From Lacipirellulaceae bacterium (GTDB lineage: Bacteria; Planctomycetota; Planctomycetia; Pirellulales; Lacipirellulaceae), in assembly GCA_040218535.1 (NCBI GenBank), contig JAVJRG010000008.1:142320-206319 (forward strand): a DNA stretch of 64,000 nucleotides, read 5' to 3'. Below are positions 54,261-63,633 of the stretch, piece after piece; the first letter of the stretch is position 1, and each line of letters begins with the position of its first letter. A model generated the notes under the pieces. That model searched no databases. It saw only the letters and a program-made list of their open reading frames with translations, and was not told the DNA's origin. A program made the position numbers and the translations under genes.

Positions 54261-54281
54261 CCGAAGAAGTTAGGAGAAGCC

Positions 54282-54368
54282 CTAGCCCCTAGCGCAAGCT
54301 AGGGGTTTTCTTATGCGCGATTGCCGTGCGAACTCTTTGCTGAACCCCTAGCTTGCGCTAGGGGCTAG
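54282..54368. repeat. Perfect 26-base REP doublet
   Basis: 54282-54307 and 54343-54368 are exact reverse complements over 26 bases; each arm is itself a palindrome with stem CCCCTAGC / GCTAGGGG and a GCAA or TTGC loop. The 35-base spacer holds no gene. A two-unit BIME-like element between the helical protein gene and the antiporter gene. Confidence 0.85.
54286..54310 (+). terminator. Terminator formed by the first REP arm
   Basis: Stem CCCCTAGC / GCTAGGGG with GCAA tetraloop, followed by TTTTCTT, 25 bases after the stop codon at 54260. It can end that transcript. Confidence 0.7.
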
Positions 54369-54416
54369 AGGTTCTGATATTGCTTTTCCCTCAGCTCTGA
54401 CTCATGCAGATTCTTT

Positions 54417-55475
54417 ATGCTCGATTTCCTCTCCGAACACAACCTCGTTGAATTTTTTACCGACCTCAACTCTCTTTGGTTGACACTGGCAATCGTTGGC
54501 TTGCTGGCATTGTTGGGTAAAGCAGCTGACGAACTTGTCGGCCAAGCAGTTATTCTTTCCGAGCGATCGGGCCTGCCGAAGATTGTCATCGGGGCAACCA
54601 TCGTCAGCCTAGGAACCACCGCTCCTGAGGCGGCCGTCTCGGTACTTGCTGCACTGCAGGGTGATCCAGGACTAGCACTGGGGAACGCAGTAGGCTCGAT
54701 CATCTGTGATACGGGGTTGATTCTTGGCGTCGCAATTCTCATCTCCCCGCCGCTTCTGCCCCCAGGAATCGTCAACCGCCAAGGCTGGTTACAAATTGGG
54801 GCGGGGGTCCTACTGGTGGCAGCCAGTTTTCCTTGGGATGGGAGCAACCCATTCACTGAGGGGGGCAACATGCCTCAGTTCATGGGGTTCGTGTTTGTCG
54901 CGTTACTTGCCGGCTATCTGTGGCTCTCGGTAAAGTGGGCCAAAGAGTCCCCTGTCGGTGGAATCAGTGCCGAGGTTGCCGAGATGGAAGAGCAAGTGCA
55001 CGGGGCAACTGCCCCCGTGCCGCTAGTAGTTACCAAGCTACTTTTTTTCGTCGGTCTGGTGGTGCTGAGCAGCCATATCTTGATTCCCGCGATCAAAATC
55101 GCTGCAGAACGCCTCGGGGTACCCGCCTCGATTGTCGCGGCAACACTCGTAGCTTTTGGGACCTCACTTCCAGAACTCGTTACCGCGGTGGTTGCCTCCC
55201 GCAAAGGTCACGGTGACTTAGCCGTGGGGAACGTTATCGGCGCGGACATCCTGAATGTGCTGTTCGTCGCTGGTCTCTCGGCAGCAGTTACCAAGCAAGG
55301 ACTAGAAGCCCCGCCGTGGTTCTTCAAGATTCAATTCCCAGCGATGCTTCTGATACTCATCTTATTTCGTGTCGGCGTGGTCGTCTCGGGAACGCGGATG
55401 AAACGCAGCTTTGGCTGGCTATTGCTAGTGAGCTATTTGGTCTACACCGTGTTGAACTTCGTGATCAAGCAATAA
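54417..55475 (+). CDS. Calcium/sodium:proton antiporter (CaCA family)
   Basis: A 352-residue membrane protein with two homologous halves of five helices. The alpha repeats are clear: GATIVSLGTTAPEAAVSVLA (59-78) and VAATLVAFGTSLPELVTAV (about 240-258), both with the ion-binding Glu. NAVGSIICDTGLILG and NVIGADILNVLFVAG are the paired Asn/Asp motifs. The protein exchanges Na+ or H+ for Ca2+ across the inner membrane. ATG 54417. Confidence 0.9.
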   Translation: MLDFLSEHNLVEFFTDLNSLWLTLAIVGLLALLGKAADELVGQAVILSERSGLPKIVIGATIVSLGTTAPEAAVSVLAALQGDPGLALGNAVGSIICDTGLILGVAILISPPLLPPGIVNRQGWLQIGAGVLLVAASFPWDGSNPFTEGGNMPQFMGFVFVALLAGYLWLSVKWAKESPVGGISAEVAEMEEQVHGATAPVPLVVTKLLFFVGLVVLSSHILIPAIKIAAERLGVPASIVAATLVAFGTSLPELVTAVVASRKGHGDLAVGNVIGADILNVLFVAGLSAAVTKQGLEAPPWFFKIQFPAMLLILILFRVGVVVSGTRMKRSFGWLLLVSYLVYTVLNFVIKQ

Positions 55476-55477
55476 TC

Positions 55478-55597
55478 GTAGCCCTATCGCTCCGCGATAG
55501 GAAAGCTGCTTTGGAAAAAGCGTTGCGGTTGGGGGAACATTGTCGTAGTTGACCATCCTATGATTTCGCATTTCTTCTCGCGGAGCGAGAAGGCTAC
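55478..55597. repeat. REP-like pair, GTAGCC...CTCCGC type
   Basis: 55483-55501 (CCTATCGC-TCC-GCGATAGG) and 55574-55592 (CTTCTCGC-GGA-GCGAGAAG) are hairpins of one family in opposite orientation, with flanking GTAGCC (55478) and GGCTAC (55592). The second hairpin's GGCTAC includes the SDR stop codon. Confidence 0.7.
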
Positions 55598-56409
55598 TTT
55601 GGCGTGAACCGACTTAGCAGCCAATCTCCCCAGCGAGCTGAAAGCCCCGAACTCGCAAACAATAGTTTCGACTTCCAAGGGACCACCAATTCAGGACGAC
55701 GCTTTTCACAGGCGATGAGAATCCTCTCCGCCAGTTTTTCAGGATCGACCGCTGAGACTTTCGCCCCGCCTCCTGCACCTGCTGCTTCGCTTGGCAAACC
55801 CTCGGCCGCTTTCTGATAGCGGCTCACGTTGCTGTCCTTGATGGGGCCGGGGCAGACGAGCATCACATGCAGCCCCGCTTCCTGATTCTCGAGGCGAAGC
55901 TGTTGCGTGTATGCGGCTAAGGCATGTTTACTCGCCGGGTAAGCACCGAGATAACGCGGTGCTACTTTGCTAGCGAGCGAGCCAATGTTGACCACGTGGC
56001 CTTTCGCTTCAAAAAGCAACGGTGCGAACGCTCGGGTCATTCGGACGGTAGCGAGAAAGTTCACGTCCAAGAGTTGTTGAAAGTCGTCAGTCGTCGTATC
56101 AAGCACTTTGCCGCGTGAGCTTCTTCCAGCGCAGTTGCATAACAGATCAAGCGCCCCAAATTCTTGAGAGACCTTTTCGCGTAAGCGATCGACGTCTTCC
56201 TCCCAGGCAACATTCGTCGGGGCAACGAGAACTTCCTTTGCCCCGAATTCGCGGAGCTGTGCGGCGGCTATTCCAAGTCGCTCCTGGTTGCGAGCAGCCA
56301 ATGCTAGTCGTGCCCCGCGCTTCGCCAACGCCGTGGCAATCGCCAGCCCGAGCCCTGCCGAGCCGCCACTGATGAGGCATCTTTTTCCTTTCCAGTATTG
56401 TTCCGCCAT
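55594..56409 (-). CDS. Short-chain dehydrogenase/reductase
   Basis: A 271-residue cytosolic SDR: cofactor site SGGSAGLGLA (14-23), NCAG, and a catalytic Ser-Tyr-Lys set in NIGSLASKVAPRYLGAYPASKHA. The substrate is unknown. The C-terminus includes KSKLLFASSGLSARWGDWLLSRF and ends in RFTPK, followed by a TAG stop that lies in a REP element. ATG 56409 gives the standard start. Confidence 0.87.
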   Translation of the reverse strand: MAEQYWKGKRCLISGGSAGLGLAIATALAKRGARLALAARNQERLGIAAAQLREFGAKEVLVAPTNVAWEEDVDRLREKVSQEFGALDLLCNCAGRSSRGKVLDTTTDDFQQLLDVNFLATVRMTRAFAPLLFEAKGHVVNIGSLASKVAPRYLGAYPASKHALAAYTQQLRLENQEAGLHVMLVCPGPIKDSNVSRYQKAAEGLPSEAAGAGGGAKVSAVDPEKLAERILIACEKRRPELVVPWKSKLLFASSGLSARWGDWLLSRFTPK

Positions 56410-56611
56410 GTGGCTGCTTCTGTTTTGGTATCGGTTTTGCCGGTTATTGGAAAGATTCGCCTTCTGTGAACCGCAATTCTACACAGAATTGCTAGCCGAG
56501 TGGGAGCGGGAAGTATGTTTGAATCGCGGCAGTCAGCACCCCTCTTGGGGCTGATCGTTTGCCAAACCACTCTGAAACGATGTATTCACAGGACGCCAGT
56601 TTAGGACCACA

Positions 56612-58246
56612 ATGACAGCCGAAGCCATAACAGTTTCATCCCCATCAAGTCCTCCCACCTTTGAGTCGACGCTCGATTCACCAGAGAGTGCCTTGGATCG
56701 GGCAGCGCAGCTTACTACGGAGGCTGCCTCCGATTTCCGAACTGCCTCGAACCCTGCCACGGACCCTATGCCGCTGATTAACGACTATTGTGCTTGGGCG
56801 CGCACGAAGATTATCGCCACGATTGGCCCCTCCTGCTGCGAGAAGAGCCAGATCACCGGTCTCATGCGTGCCGGGGCGGACGTCTTCCGGCTAAACATGG
56901 CTCACGCGGGGCCCGAGCAGCAGCAAGTGTTCGTCGATCGGATTCGGGAAGTTGGTCAAGAACTGAACCAACCGGTAGGCATCCTTGTGGACCTCGCTGG
57001 GCCGAAGTTCCGTTTGGGCGAAATCGAAGGCGAGAGTATCTTCTGCGAGCGCGACCAAGAGTTTTGTTTGGTAGCGAGCGATCCTCAAGGGCCGTTTGAG
57101 CTGACCACGACTTATGACCCGCTCATCGACGAACTTTCAGTGGGCGATCTCGTCATGCTGGCTGATGGCACTGTCGGCATGCAAGTCGAACAAATTTCGC
57201 CCGGTCGGGCCAAAATGCGGGTCGTGCAGCCGGGCTTAATTCGAAGTCGTCAAGGGATCAACTTGCCTGGTGTGAAACTCAGCGCGCCAGCGATCAGCGT
57301 TGATGATCACCAGAACGCAATTTGGGCAGGCAAAGCGGGCGTTGATTTTGTGAGCCTCAGCTTTGTGCGTTCTCCTGACGAAGTGCGCAACCTGCGTGAC
57401 ATCCTTCGTTCTGCCGGATCGAAGGCGTTAGTGATCGCGAAGATTGAAAAACGAGAAGCGCTCGATCGCCTCGACGACATCGTCAAAGAGTCAGACGGCG
57501 TGATGGTCGCCCGAGGTGATTTGGGCGTAGAAATCGACGTCGCGCAGATGCCATTGGAACAGAAGCGGATCATCCGCTGCTGCCACGATTATCACCGCCC
57601 GGTGATCATCGCCACGCAAATGCTCGACAGCATGCACGATTCGGCCCGTCCTACACGCGCTGAAGTCACCGACGTGGCGAATGCAGTCCTCGATGGTGCC
57701 GACGCGTGTATGCTCTCCGGCGAAACGGCCATCGGCAATTATCCGTTTGAAGCGGTCTCGATGATGAACCGTATCGCCATGGCCACCGAAGCGAGCATGG
57801 AAGGCAAAATGCTCCGCGATGCCGGCGGCAAGCGAGATGACGGGCTCCATAAGATCACCCAGGGTGTGGTGCGGGGTGCGGGCACGATGGCCCAAGTCTT
57901 GGGAGCGAAGCTGGTGGTTGTTTCCAGCCACTCAGGAAGAACGGCCTTAGCGCTTTCTCAGCAACGTAGCTTTGTCCCCACGATTGGCGTCAGTACGAAT
58001 GAATCGACGCTCCGCAAGATGTGCCTCTACTGGGGCGTGACACCTCTGCGTGGCGCCCCGGCGTGCGTTGTCGAAGAACTGATCCGCTACATGGACAAAT
58101 GGGCCTGCGAGGCCAGCGTCACCAAACCCGGCGATGCGATCGTGATCGTTGGCGGCTCGCACCTTACGGCAGGCCCCGACGCCAGTGATGAAATGGCCAG
58201 CGGCGTACACGATATTGTGATCGTGCATGAAGTTGAAGGGAAGTAG
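56612..58246 (+). CDS. pyk: Pyruvate kinase with Ser/Thr-rich N-terminal extension
   Basis: A 544-residue enzyme converting phosphoenolpyruvate and ADP into pyruvate and ATP. Diagnostic segments: ARTKIIATIGPSCC, GADVFRLNMAHAGPE, ILVDLAGPKFRLGEI, VSLSFVRSPDEV, VIAKIEKREAL, GVMVARGDLGVEI and RPVIIATQMLDSM with MLSGETAIGNYP. Asn and Arg in FRLNMAHA and the Lys in IAKIEK are the catalytic residues. Residues 1-52 are Ser/Thr/Pro-rich and not part of the fold. ATG 56768 (MPLINDY) would remove this extension. The phosphate-binding C-terminal domain is complete. Confidence 0.92.
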   Translation: MTAEAITVSSPSSPPTFESTLDSPESALDRAAQLTTEAASDFRTASNPATDPMPLINDYCAWARTKIIATIGPSCCEKSQITGLMRAGADVFRLNMAHAGPEQQQVFVDRIREVGQELNQPVGILVDLAGPKFRLGEIEGESIFCERDQEFCLVASDPQGPFELTTTYDPLIDELSVGDLVMLADGTVGMQVEQISPGRAKMRVVQPGLIRSRQGINLPGVKLSAPAISVDDHQNAIWAGKAGVDFVSLSFVRSPDEVRNLRDILRSAGSKALVIAKIEKREALDRLDDIVKESDGVMVARGDLGVEIDVAQMPLEQKRIIRCCHDYHRPVIIATQMLDSMHDSARPTRAEVTDVANAVLDGADACMLSGETAIGNYPFEAVSMMNRIAMATEASMEGKMLRDAGGKRDDGLHKITQGVVRGAGTMAQVLGAKLVVVSSHSGRTALALSQQRSFVPTIGVSTNESTLRKMCLYWGVTPLRGAPACVVEELIRYMDKWACEASVTKPGDAIVIVGGSHLTAGPDASDEMASGVHDIVIVHEVEGK

Positions 58247-58264
58247 GCGGAGCGTAGCCCGCGA

Positions 58265-59128
58265 TTACCGACGAGCGACCTTCTTGCTCTCTTTGATCAG
58301 CCGCTCTTCAAGCCGCGACACGTAGTGCATGCTACTTGTCTTGCCGGCAAAGCCCAGCACTCGTCGATCAACTTCGTGATTTTGTGAGATCACTCGGCCT
58401 CGGGCAATATCGAACCGGACTTTCCCTTTGGTCATCCGTTCAAGAAGTAAAGACTCAATGTAAGGTTCGATGGGTGTCAGCACTTGATAGGTGACTTCGA
58501 TCGTGGCAACGCCAGACTTTACGCTCACGAGCTTGCAGAGTCGCCGCGTTTGCACTTTCATTTTGCCACCATTCTTTCGCTCCATCGTGAACTGATAGTC
58601 CCGATCCCATTTCCCACCGACCGCAATCGGTTTCTTAGGAAGTTGCAACGTGATGGGCATGTCCTCAGTGACTTTCGGCTGCGGATGCTTTTCCTCACGC
58701 TGGACGATTTCCCCCGAGGGCTTGATCCGAACCAACGTCAACGGTACACCCACGGCAGACGCGGCTTGCTGAAAAATTGCCGGCGGATTCTTATCCTTGG
58801 TGCTGTCATACTTCGCGACGCCCTTTTGTGGTTGGCGGTTGGTCATCTTGATCGACTCAACCACGTGCATGAACTCAATTTCGCCATTGGGCAGCACATC
58901 GGTCACCTTCCATGCTTTTACTGAGTCGCTGACCGACTCAACATCCTGGGTGGTCTCTTCGAGTGTCGTGCTGACGTTTGCTTCGTGCTTGACTTGATAC
59001 CGAAGCACGTCCCCCATGGCGAACTTGTATTTCAGTTCGTACTTCTGGGCGGCGTGAAGGCTTGCCGTCGAGAGAAAACCGATCACTAGAGTGGCTAAGA
59101 GAAATAGTTTGGGTCGCGAGAAGCTCAT
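58265..59128 (-). CDS. Secreted protein, DUF6263-like, unknown function
   Basis: A 287-residue exported protein with a signal peptide (FLLATLVIGFLSTASLHA). The body begins KYELKYKFAMGDVLRYQVKHE, a phrase common in DUF6263-like planctomycete proteins, and is beta-rich. No catalytic motif is seen. ATG 59128 starts the signal peptide; the earlier frame from 59158 is unlikely. It follows nadK by 54 bases on the same strand and may be transcribed with it. Confidence 0.6.
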   Translation of the reverse strand: MSFSRPKLFLLATLVIGFLSTASLHAAQKYELKYKFAMGDVLRYQVKHEANVSTTLEETTQDVESVSDSVKAWKVTDVLPNGEIEFMHVVESIKMTNRQPQKGVAKYDSTKDKNPPAIFQQAASAVGVPLTLVRIKPSGEIVQREEKHPQPKVTEDMPITLQLPKKPIAVGGKWDRDYQFTMERKNGGKMKVQTRRLCKLVSVKSGVATIEVTYQVLTPIEPYIESLLLERMTKGKVRFDIARGRVISQNHEVDRRVLGFAGKTSSMHYVSRLEERLIKESKKVARR

Positions 59129-59182
59129 GCGGGTGCATCCTTGCACAGTTAGGTTCAAAAAAAGTTGATCACTTGCTTGCGA

Positions 59183-60049
59183 TTAGTCCGTTAGCCTACC
59201 GCCCCAATGCAACTTTTCACGCAAAGTGCGATAGTAGCCTCGGCCACTGACTTCAATGAGCTTGAACTCAGCGGCTGATCGCTTCACGACGATCCGATCC
59301 TCTGCGGTCAGTTGGCAGATCACCTTACCGTCGACCACCAGTGTAGTCCCTTCGTTCGGATCAGGCACTGCCAGTTCGTAGACTCTGTCCGCCGAATCCA
59401 CCACTGGTCGATTCGTGAGCGTGTGGGGGCTAATGGGAGAAACCACCACGGCCTGCATCGCCTTACTGAGAATGGGACCTCCCGCGGAGAGATTATGGGC
59501 CGTAGAACCAACGGGAGTGCTCACGATCAGTCCATCACAGCTATAGGTAGTGGCTAATTCACCATCAACCACCAACTGAACTGCTAGCATTGCAAACGGG
59601 GGACCCGCGAGGACGGCTACTTCGTTAAGCGCCAGCGCGCGGCAGAATTCTTCATCCCCGCGCATGACGACACATTCAACCATCAAGTGGGGCACAACCT
59701 CGTAATCGCAGCAGGCCAAGCAGGGTAACACTTCGGCCAAGTGATCGGGTTGAATGCCGGCGAGAAATCCTAAGTGCCCGAGATTCACCCCAATCACCGG
59801 CATCTGCCGATAGCCCATGAGATGTGCGGTCCGCAGCATCGAACCGTCGCCCCCCAAGACCAATCCGAACTCGGCCTCGACTTCCGGAAATTCTTCGCCG
59901 GAAAGATCATCAATCTCAGCAACAACTTCGAGATGTGCATCAATCGTTGGCCGCAAGTCATCGGCCCGTTCGCGAATTTCCGGACGGCTACGATCAGCAA
60001 GCAGGATCGCCCGGGGGCGATCCGTCGAGGTGGTGAAGGGCTGGCTCAT
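59183..60049 (-). CDS. nadK: NAD kinase
   Basis: A 288-residue cytosolic enzyme phosphorylating NAD+ to NADP+. Motifs: GGDGSMLRTAHL (Asp base), VNLGHLGFLAG, NEVAVLAG, and the VSTPVGSTAHNLSAGGPIL loop. It is the last gene of the xseA-xseB-ispA-dxs-nadK order. Full length; ATG 60049. Confidence 0.92.
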   Translation of the reverse strand: MSQPFTTSTDRPRAILLADRSRPEIRERADDLRPTIDAHLEVVAEIDDLSGEEFPEVEAEFGLVLGGDGSMLRTAHLMGYRQMPVIGVNLGHLGFLAGIQPDHLAEVLPCLACCDYEVVPHLMVECVVMRGDEEFCRALALNEVAVLAGPPFAMLAVQLVVDGELATTYSCDGLIVSTPVGSTAHNLSAGGPILSKAMQAVVVSPISPHTLTNRPVVDSADRVYELAVPDPNEGTTLVVDGKVICQLTAEDRIVVKRSAAEFKLIEVSGRGYYRTLREKLHWGGRLTD

Positions 60050-60108
60050 GTCTCACAGCATAGCAAGTCGAAGAAGCGTCGCCCAGCAATGGGAAGCCCG
60101 TTCGCGAG

Positions 60109-62034
60109 CTATTGAGCAACAACGGACGACTTGACGCCAATAGCTTCGCGGCAAGTCTTCACAATCCCTGCAACGCTCATCCCGAGGTCTGCAAGCAACT
60201 CATCTCGCTCGCCGTGCTCAACAAACACATCGGGGATCCCTAGCCGGATTACACGACTCGCATCGACGCCCGCTCCGGCAGCGGCTTCTAGCACTGCACT
60301 GCCGAACCCGCCTGCCAAAGCCGCTTCCTCAAGCGTCACGACGAAAGGACATTCTCTGACGGCTTTCAGAATGGTTTCAGTGTCGAGCGGCTTCAGGAAA
60401 CGAGCGTTGATCACACCGACGTGCAGACCTTCTTGCTTCAGCTGCTCTGCCGCCTCGACACAACGGGAGAGCAGGGCACCGCACGCGATCAGGCAGCCAT
60501 CTTCGCCCCAGTCGAGGACTTCCGCTTTTCCATGTTCAACCGGTGCGATATCGCGGGTGATCTCGACAGCCTGCGCTTTGGGGTAACGAATCGCACACGG
60601 CCCGTCGTGCTTCAGTGAGAAGTCGAGCATCGCTGGTAAGTCAATCGCATCGCCGGGGGCCATCACCGTCATGTTTGGGAAGACGCGAAGGTAACCGAAG
60701 TCGAAAACGCCGTGATGAGTCGGTCCATCGGGCCCCGCCAAACCACCACGGTCGAGCATGAACGTGACGGGGAGGTTTTGCAGAGCAACTTCCTGAAAAA
60801 TGTGATCGTAAGCCCGCTGTAAGAACGTGCTGTAGATATCAACAATGGGCCTTGCCCCCGCCTTTGCTTGGCCGGCGGCAAAAGCGACCGCGTGAGCTTC
60901 ACAGATTCCAGTATCGAAGAACCGCTCAGGGATTTGTTCTCGCACTGCATCGAGCTTGTTCCCTTGGCACATGGCTGCCGTGAGGACGGTTACTCGCTCA
61001 TCGGCTTTCATCTGAGCGAGAATCGCCTCAGAAGCCACATGCGTGTAAGCTCGGCTCGAACTCTTCTTCATCGCAACGATTTCTTCGTCACGACGTTCAA
61101 ACTGTGGCGGCGCGTGGAAGGTCACCGGATCAGATGCAGCCGGCTGGAAGCCGTGTCCTTTCTCGGTGACGACGTGCAGCAGGACAGGCTGATCGATTTT
61201 TTGCGACAACTTGAGGTACTTGCGCAGGAGTCCGATATTATGACCATCGATGGGGCCAACATAGCGGAAGCCGAGGTCCTCAAACATCATTCCGCCGCTA
61301 ATCCCCGCCTTGGCAGCTTCCTTGATTTGCACGAGAAAGCGCTCTGCCGGGTCGCCCAGCAGTGGCACTTTGTTGAGAATCTTGGCAACGACGTCTTTCG
61401 AGCCATCGTACACCGGGTTCATGCGAAGACGATCGAGATAGTCTGCGACGCCACCCACCCGCGGGCAGATTGACATGCGGTTGTCATTCAAAACGACCAG
61501 TAACTTTTCACCTTGGCGACGAGCGTTGTTCAAGGCTTCGAAAACGACACCCGAAGGAAAAGCACCGTCACCAATCACGGCAACGCTGTGACGCCCTTCT
61601 TCTTTGCGAAGCAGATCATCACCACTAGCGAGTCCCAAGGCTGTCGAAACGCTGGCTCCAGCGTGGCCGGTCATGAACAGGTCGTACTCACTTTCCGCCG
61701 GATTGGGGTAACCCATGAGGCCCCCCTTGGTGCGGATCGTTTGGAATTCGTCATAGCGACCAGTGATCAACTTGTGGGGATAGATCTGATGACCCGTGTC
61801 CCAGATGAGTCGGTCTTTACGAAAGTCGAACGTCTGGTGCAGTGCGAGGCAAAGCTCCACGACCCCCAGGTTGGAAGCAAAATGAGCGCTGCGACAGGCA
61901 ATGAGATTGCACAGTACTTCACGCATTTCTGTTGCCAACTGTTCCAACTGTGGCAAAGAGAAACCTCGCAGATCGTCGGAGCTGGCGATCGTTGGTAGCA
62001 GAGGCGGTTTCTTAGAGGAACTTGGGGTAGTCAT
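60109..62034 (-). CDS. dxs: 1-deoxy-D-xylulose-5-phosphate synthase
   Basis: A 641-residue thiamine-diphosphate enzyme joining pyruvate and glyceraldehyde 3-phosphate, first step of the MEP isoprenoid pathway. Motifs: GVVELCLALH, IWDTGHQIYPHKLITGR, GDGAFPSGVVFEALNNA (ThDP-Mg), SICPRVGGVADY, DRGGLAGPDGPTHHG, and RYPKAQAVEI. Transketolase C-terminal domain is complete. ATG 62034; 35 bases after ispA. Confidence 0.95.
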   Translation of the reverse strand: MTTPSSSKKPPLLPTIASSDDLRGFSLPQLEQLATEMREVLCNLIACRSAHFASNLGVVELCLALHQTFDFRKDRLIWDTGHQIYPHKLITGRYDEFQTIRTKGGLMGYPNPAESEYDLFMTGHAGASVSTALGLASGDDLLRKEEGRHSVAVIGDGAFPSGVVFEALNNARRQGEKLLVVLNDNRMSICPRVGGVADYLDRLRMNPVYDGSKDVVAKILNKVPLLGDPAERFLVQIKEAAKAGISGGMMFEDLGFRYVGPIDGHNIGLLRKYLKLSQKIDQPVLLHVVTEKGHGFQPAASDPVTFHAPPQFERRDEEIVAMKKSSSRAYTHVASEAILAQMKADERVTVLTAAMCQGNKLDAVREQIPERFFDTGICEAHAVAFAAGQAKAGARPIVDIYSTFLQRAYDHIFQEVALQNLPVTFMLDRGGLAGPDGPTHHGVFDFGYLRVFPNMTVMAPGDAIDLPAMLDFSLKHDGPCAIRYPKAQAVEITRDIAPVEHGKAEVLDWGEDGCLIACGALLSRCVEAAEQLKQEGLHVGVINARFLKPLDTETILKAVRECPFVVTLEEAALAGGFGSAVLEAAAGAGVDASRVIRLGIPDVFVEHGERDELLADLGMSVAGIVKTCREAIGVKSSVVAQ

Positions 62035-62069
62035 CGTGTCTTGTGAAAACTCTTTCGCTGTTACTTCAT

Positions 62070-62966
62070 CTAATGATTTCGCTGCCCAACATAGTTTGCC
62101 AATTCCTTCAGCGACGACGCAGCTTCTCCTAAAGAATCAACCGCAGCGCAAGCCTCGGTGATTAACTGGCTGACTCGTTCTCTACTATCTCCTACGCCTA
62201 GCAGTTTGGGAAAGGTCGATTTTCCCTGTTGTGCGTCTTTACCGGTCTGTTTGCCGAGTTTCTCGGTCGTGCCGGCCACGTCCAAGAGGTCGTCGACGAT
62301 CTGAAAGGCTAATCCTAGCTTTTTCCCATATTCATCCAGAGCGGACAACTTCGAGGTCTCGGCATTTGCGGTCAGGCCACCAAGTTTCAGGGAAACCCGA
62401 AACAGTGCGCCCGTCTTACGGGCATGAATCCATTGTAATTGGTCGAGCGACAATTCCTGGAATTCTGCCGACAAATCGTCGGCTTGCCCGCCAACCAAGG
62501 CCGTCGCACCTGCGGCTTTGGCTAACTCTGAACAAGCGGCAGCAGCGATTTCAGGAACTTCAATCTGTGTCGAAAGCACCTCAAACGCGCGGGCTTGGAG
62601 GGCGTCTCCGACGAGAATCGCTGTCGCCTCGTCAAACTTCTTGTGGCAGGTGAGTCGTCCGCGGCGGAGATCGTCATCGTCCATCGCGGGGAGGTCGTCG
62701 TGGACCAACGAATAGGCGTGGATCATCTCCACGGCGATGGCTGCCGGCAGGGCGGCTTCCAGACCGCCGCCGCACGCTTTGGCAGCGAGTAACACAAGCT
62801 GCGGGCGTAGTCGCTTGCCAGGGGCCAACAACACATAACGAATCGCGTCGGCCAATCGCTCGGGGCAACCTTCGGAGTAATCAACCGCTTCGGCAAGCGC
62901 GGACTCGAAGGCGAGTAGATCCTCAGGCGAGACCAATGTCGGCGGGGCAGGGTGGGTTTGCATCAT
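62070..62966 (-). CDS. ispA: Polyprenyl (farnesyl) diphosphate synthase
   Basis: A 298-residue trans-prenyltransferase. The first Asp-rich motif is DDLPAMDDDDLRRG (about 90-103) and the second is FQIVDDLLDVAGT. It condenses isopentenyl and allylic diphosphates, giving farnesyl or geranylgeranyl diphosphate. The start ATG at 62966 or 62963 is chosen; a TTG at 62969 is less likely. Lies between xseB and dxs. Confidence 0.88.
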   Translation of the reverse strand: MMQTHPAPPTLVSPEDLLAFESALAEAVDYSEGCPERLADAIRYVLLAPGKRLRPQLVLLAAKACGGGLEAALPAAIAVEMIHAYSLVHDDLPAMDDDDLRRGRLTCHKKFDEATAILVGDALQARAFEVLSTQIEVPEIAAAACSELAKAAGATALVGGQADDLSAEFQELSLDQLQWIHARKTGALFRVSLKLGGLTANAETSKLSALDEYGKKLGLAFQIVDDLLDVAGTTEKLGKQTGKDAQQGKSTFPKLLGVGDSRERVSQLITEACAAVDSLGEAASSLKELANYVGQRNH

Positions 62967-63056
62967 CAATGAATTCTTGCAATCAAAACTCGGAGTGCTA
63001 TTGAGTTGTATTTCGCCGCGTGTGCTTACACCGCGATGCTGTTTCGGTAGCCCGAT

Positions 63057-63416
63057 TCAGAACAACGAACTCGCGTCATCTTCGTCGGAAGACTTTCGCG
63101 CGGTTCGTCGACGGGCTCTCTGCCCAGCCTTCTTGGTGAGGTCGCCCTCTTCACTCTCATCATACGCCTGCGTGTTTGCAACGCCTTGCTCATCAACGGA
63201 AGTGACCAACTCAATACGACGCTCGGCGTCTTCCAATAGCGCGTAACATCCTTTGACTCGCTTCACGCCTTGCTCGTAGGCGGCCAGCGAATCCGAGAGC
63301 GGCAGTTGCCCACTTTCGAGTTTGCCAACAATGCTTTCTAGCTCCGCCAGAGAGTCTTCAAAACTGAGCGTCTCGCCCGTTTCCTTTTTCTTCTTGACGA
63401 CTTTTTTCTTTGCCAT
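63057..63416 (-). CDS. xseB: Exodeoxyribonuclease VII small subunit
   Basis: A 119-residue protein with the XseB core LSFEDSLAELESIVGKLESGQLPLSDSLAAYEQGVKRVKGCYALLEDAERRIE in two helices. The longer Lys-rich N-terminus and acidic C-terminal tail are extensions. It binds XseA and converts DNA to short oligonucleotides. It is separated from xseA by a 217-base gap with an inverted repeat. Confidence 0.9.
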   Translation of the reverse strand: MAKKKVVKKKKETGETLSFEDSLAELESIVGKLESGQLPLSDSLAAYEQGVKRVKGCYALLEDAERRIELVTSVDEQGVANTQAYDESEEGDLTKKAGQRARRRTARKSSDEDDASSLF

Positions 63417-63473
63417 GATGTTGTGTTTTCTGTAGGGTTTCCATCTCTTGCAATGTTATTCCTTAAGAATCGA

Positions 63474-63618
63474 ACCGCAGAGGCACGGAGGACACGGAGG
63501 TTTTTTAGACAAGATTGACATCATCACCATGATTGTGCCTCGCTTACTTCATCTTGTTCATCTTGTTCATCCTGTAAATCCTGTCAAAAACTCTCCGTGT
63601 CCTCCGTGCCTCCGTGGT
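63474..63618. repeat. Long inverted repeat with GAGGCACGGAGGACACGG arms
   Basis: Outer arms 63474-63500 and 63592-63618 match in reverse complement at about 25 of 27 positions. Inner words ATCTTGTTCATCTTG and CATCCTGTAAATCCTGTC (63550-63586) are tandem 9-10 base near-repeats and resemble the arms at 52870. It fills the gap between xseA and xseB. Confidence 0.78.
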
Positions 63619-63633
63619 AAAGAAACTTCAGGC

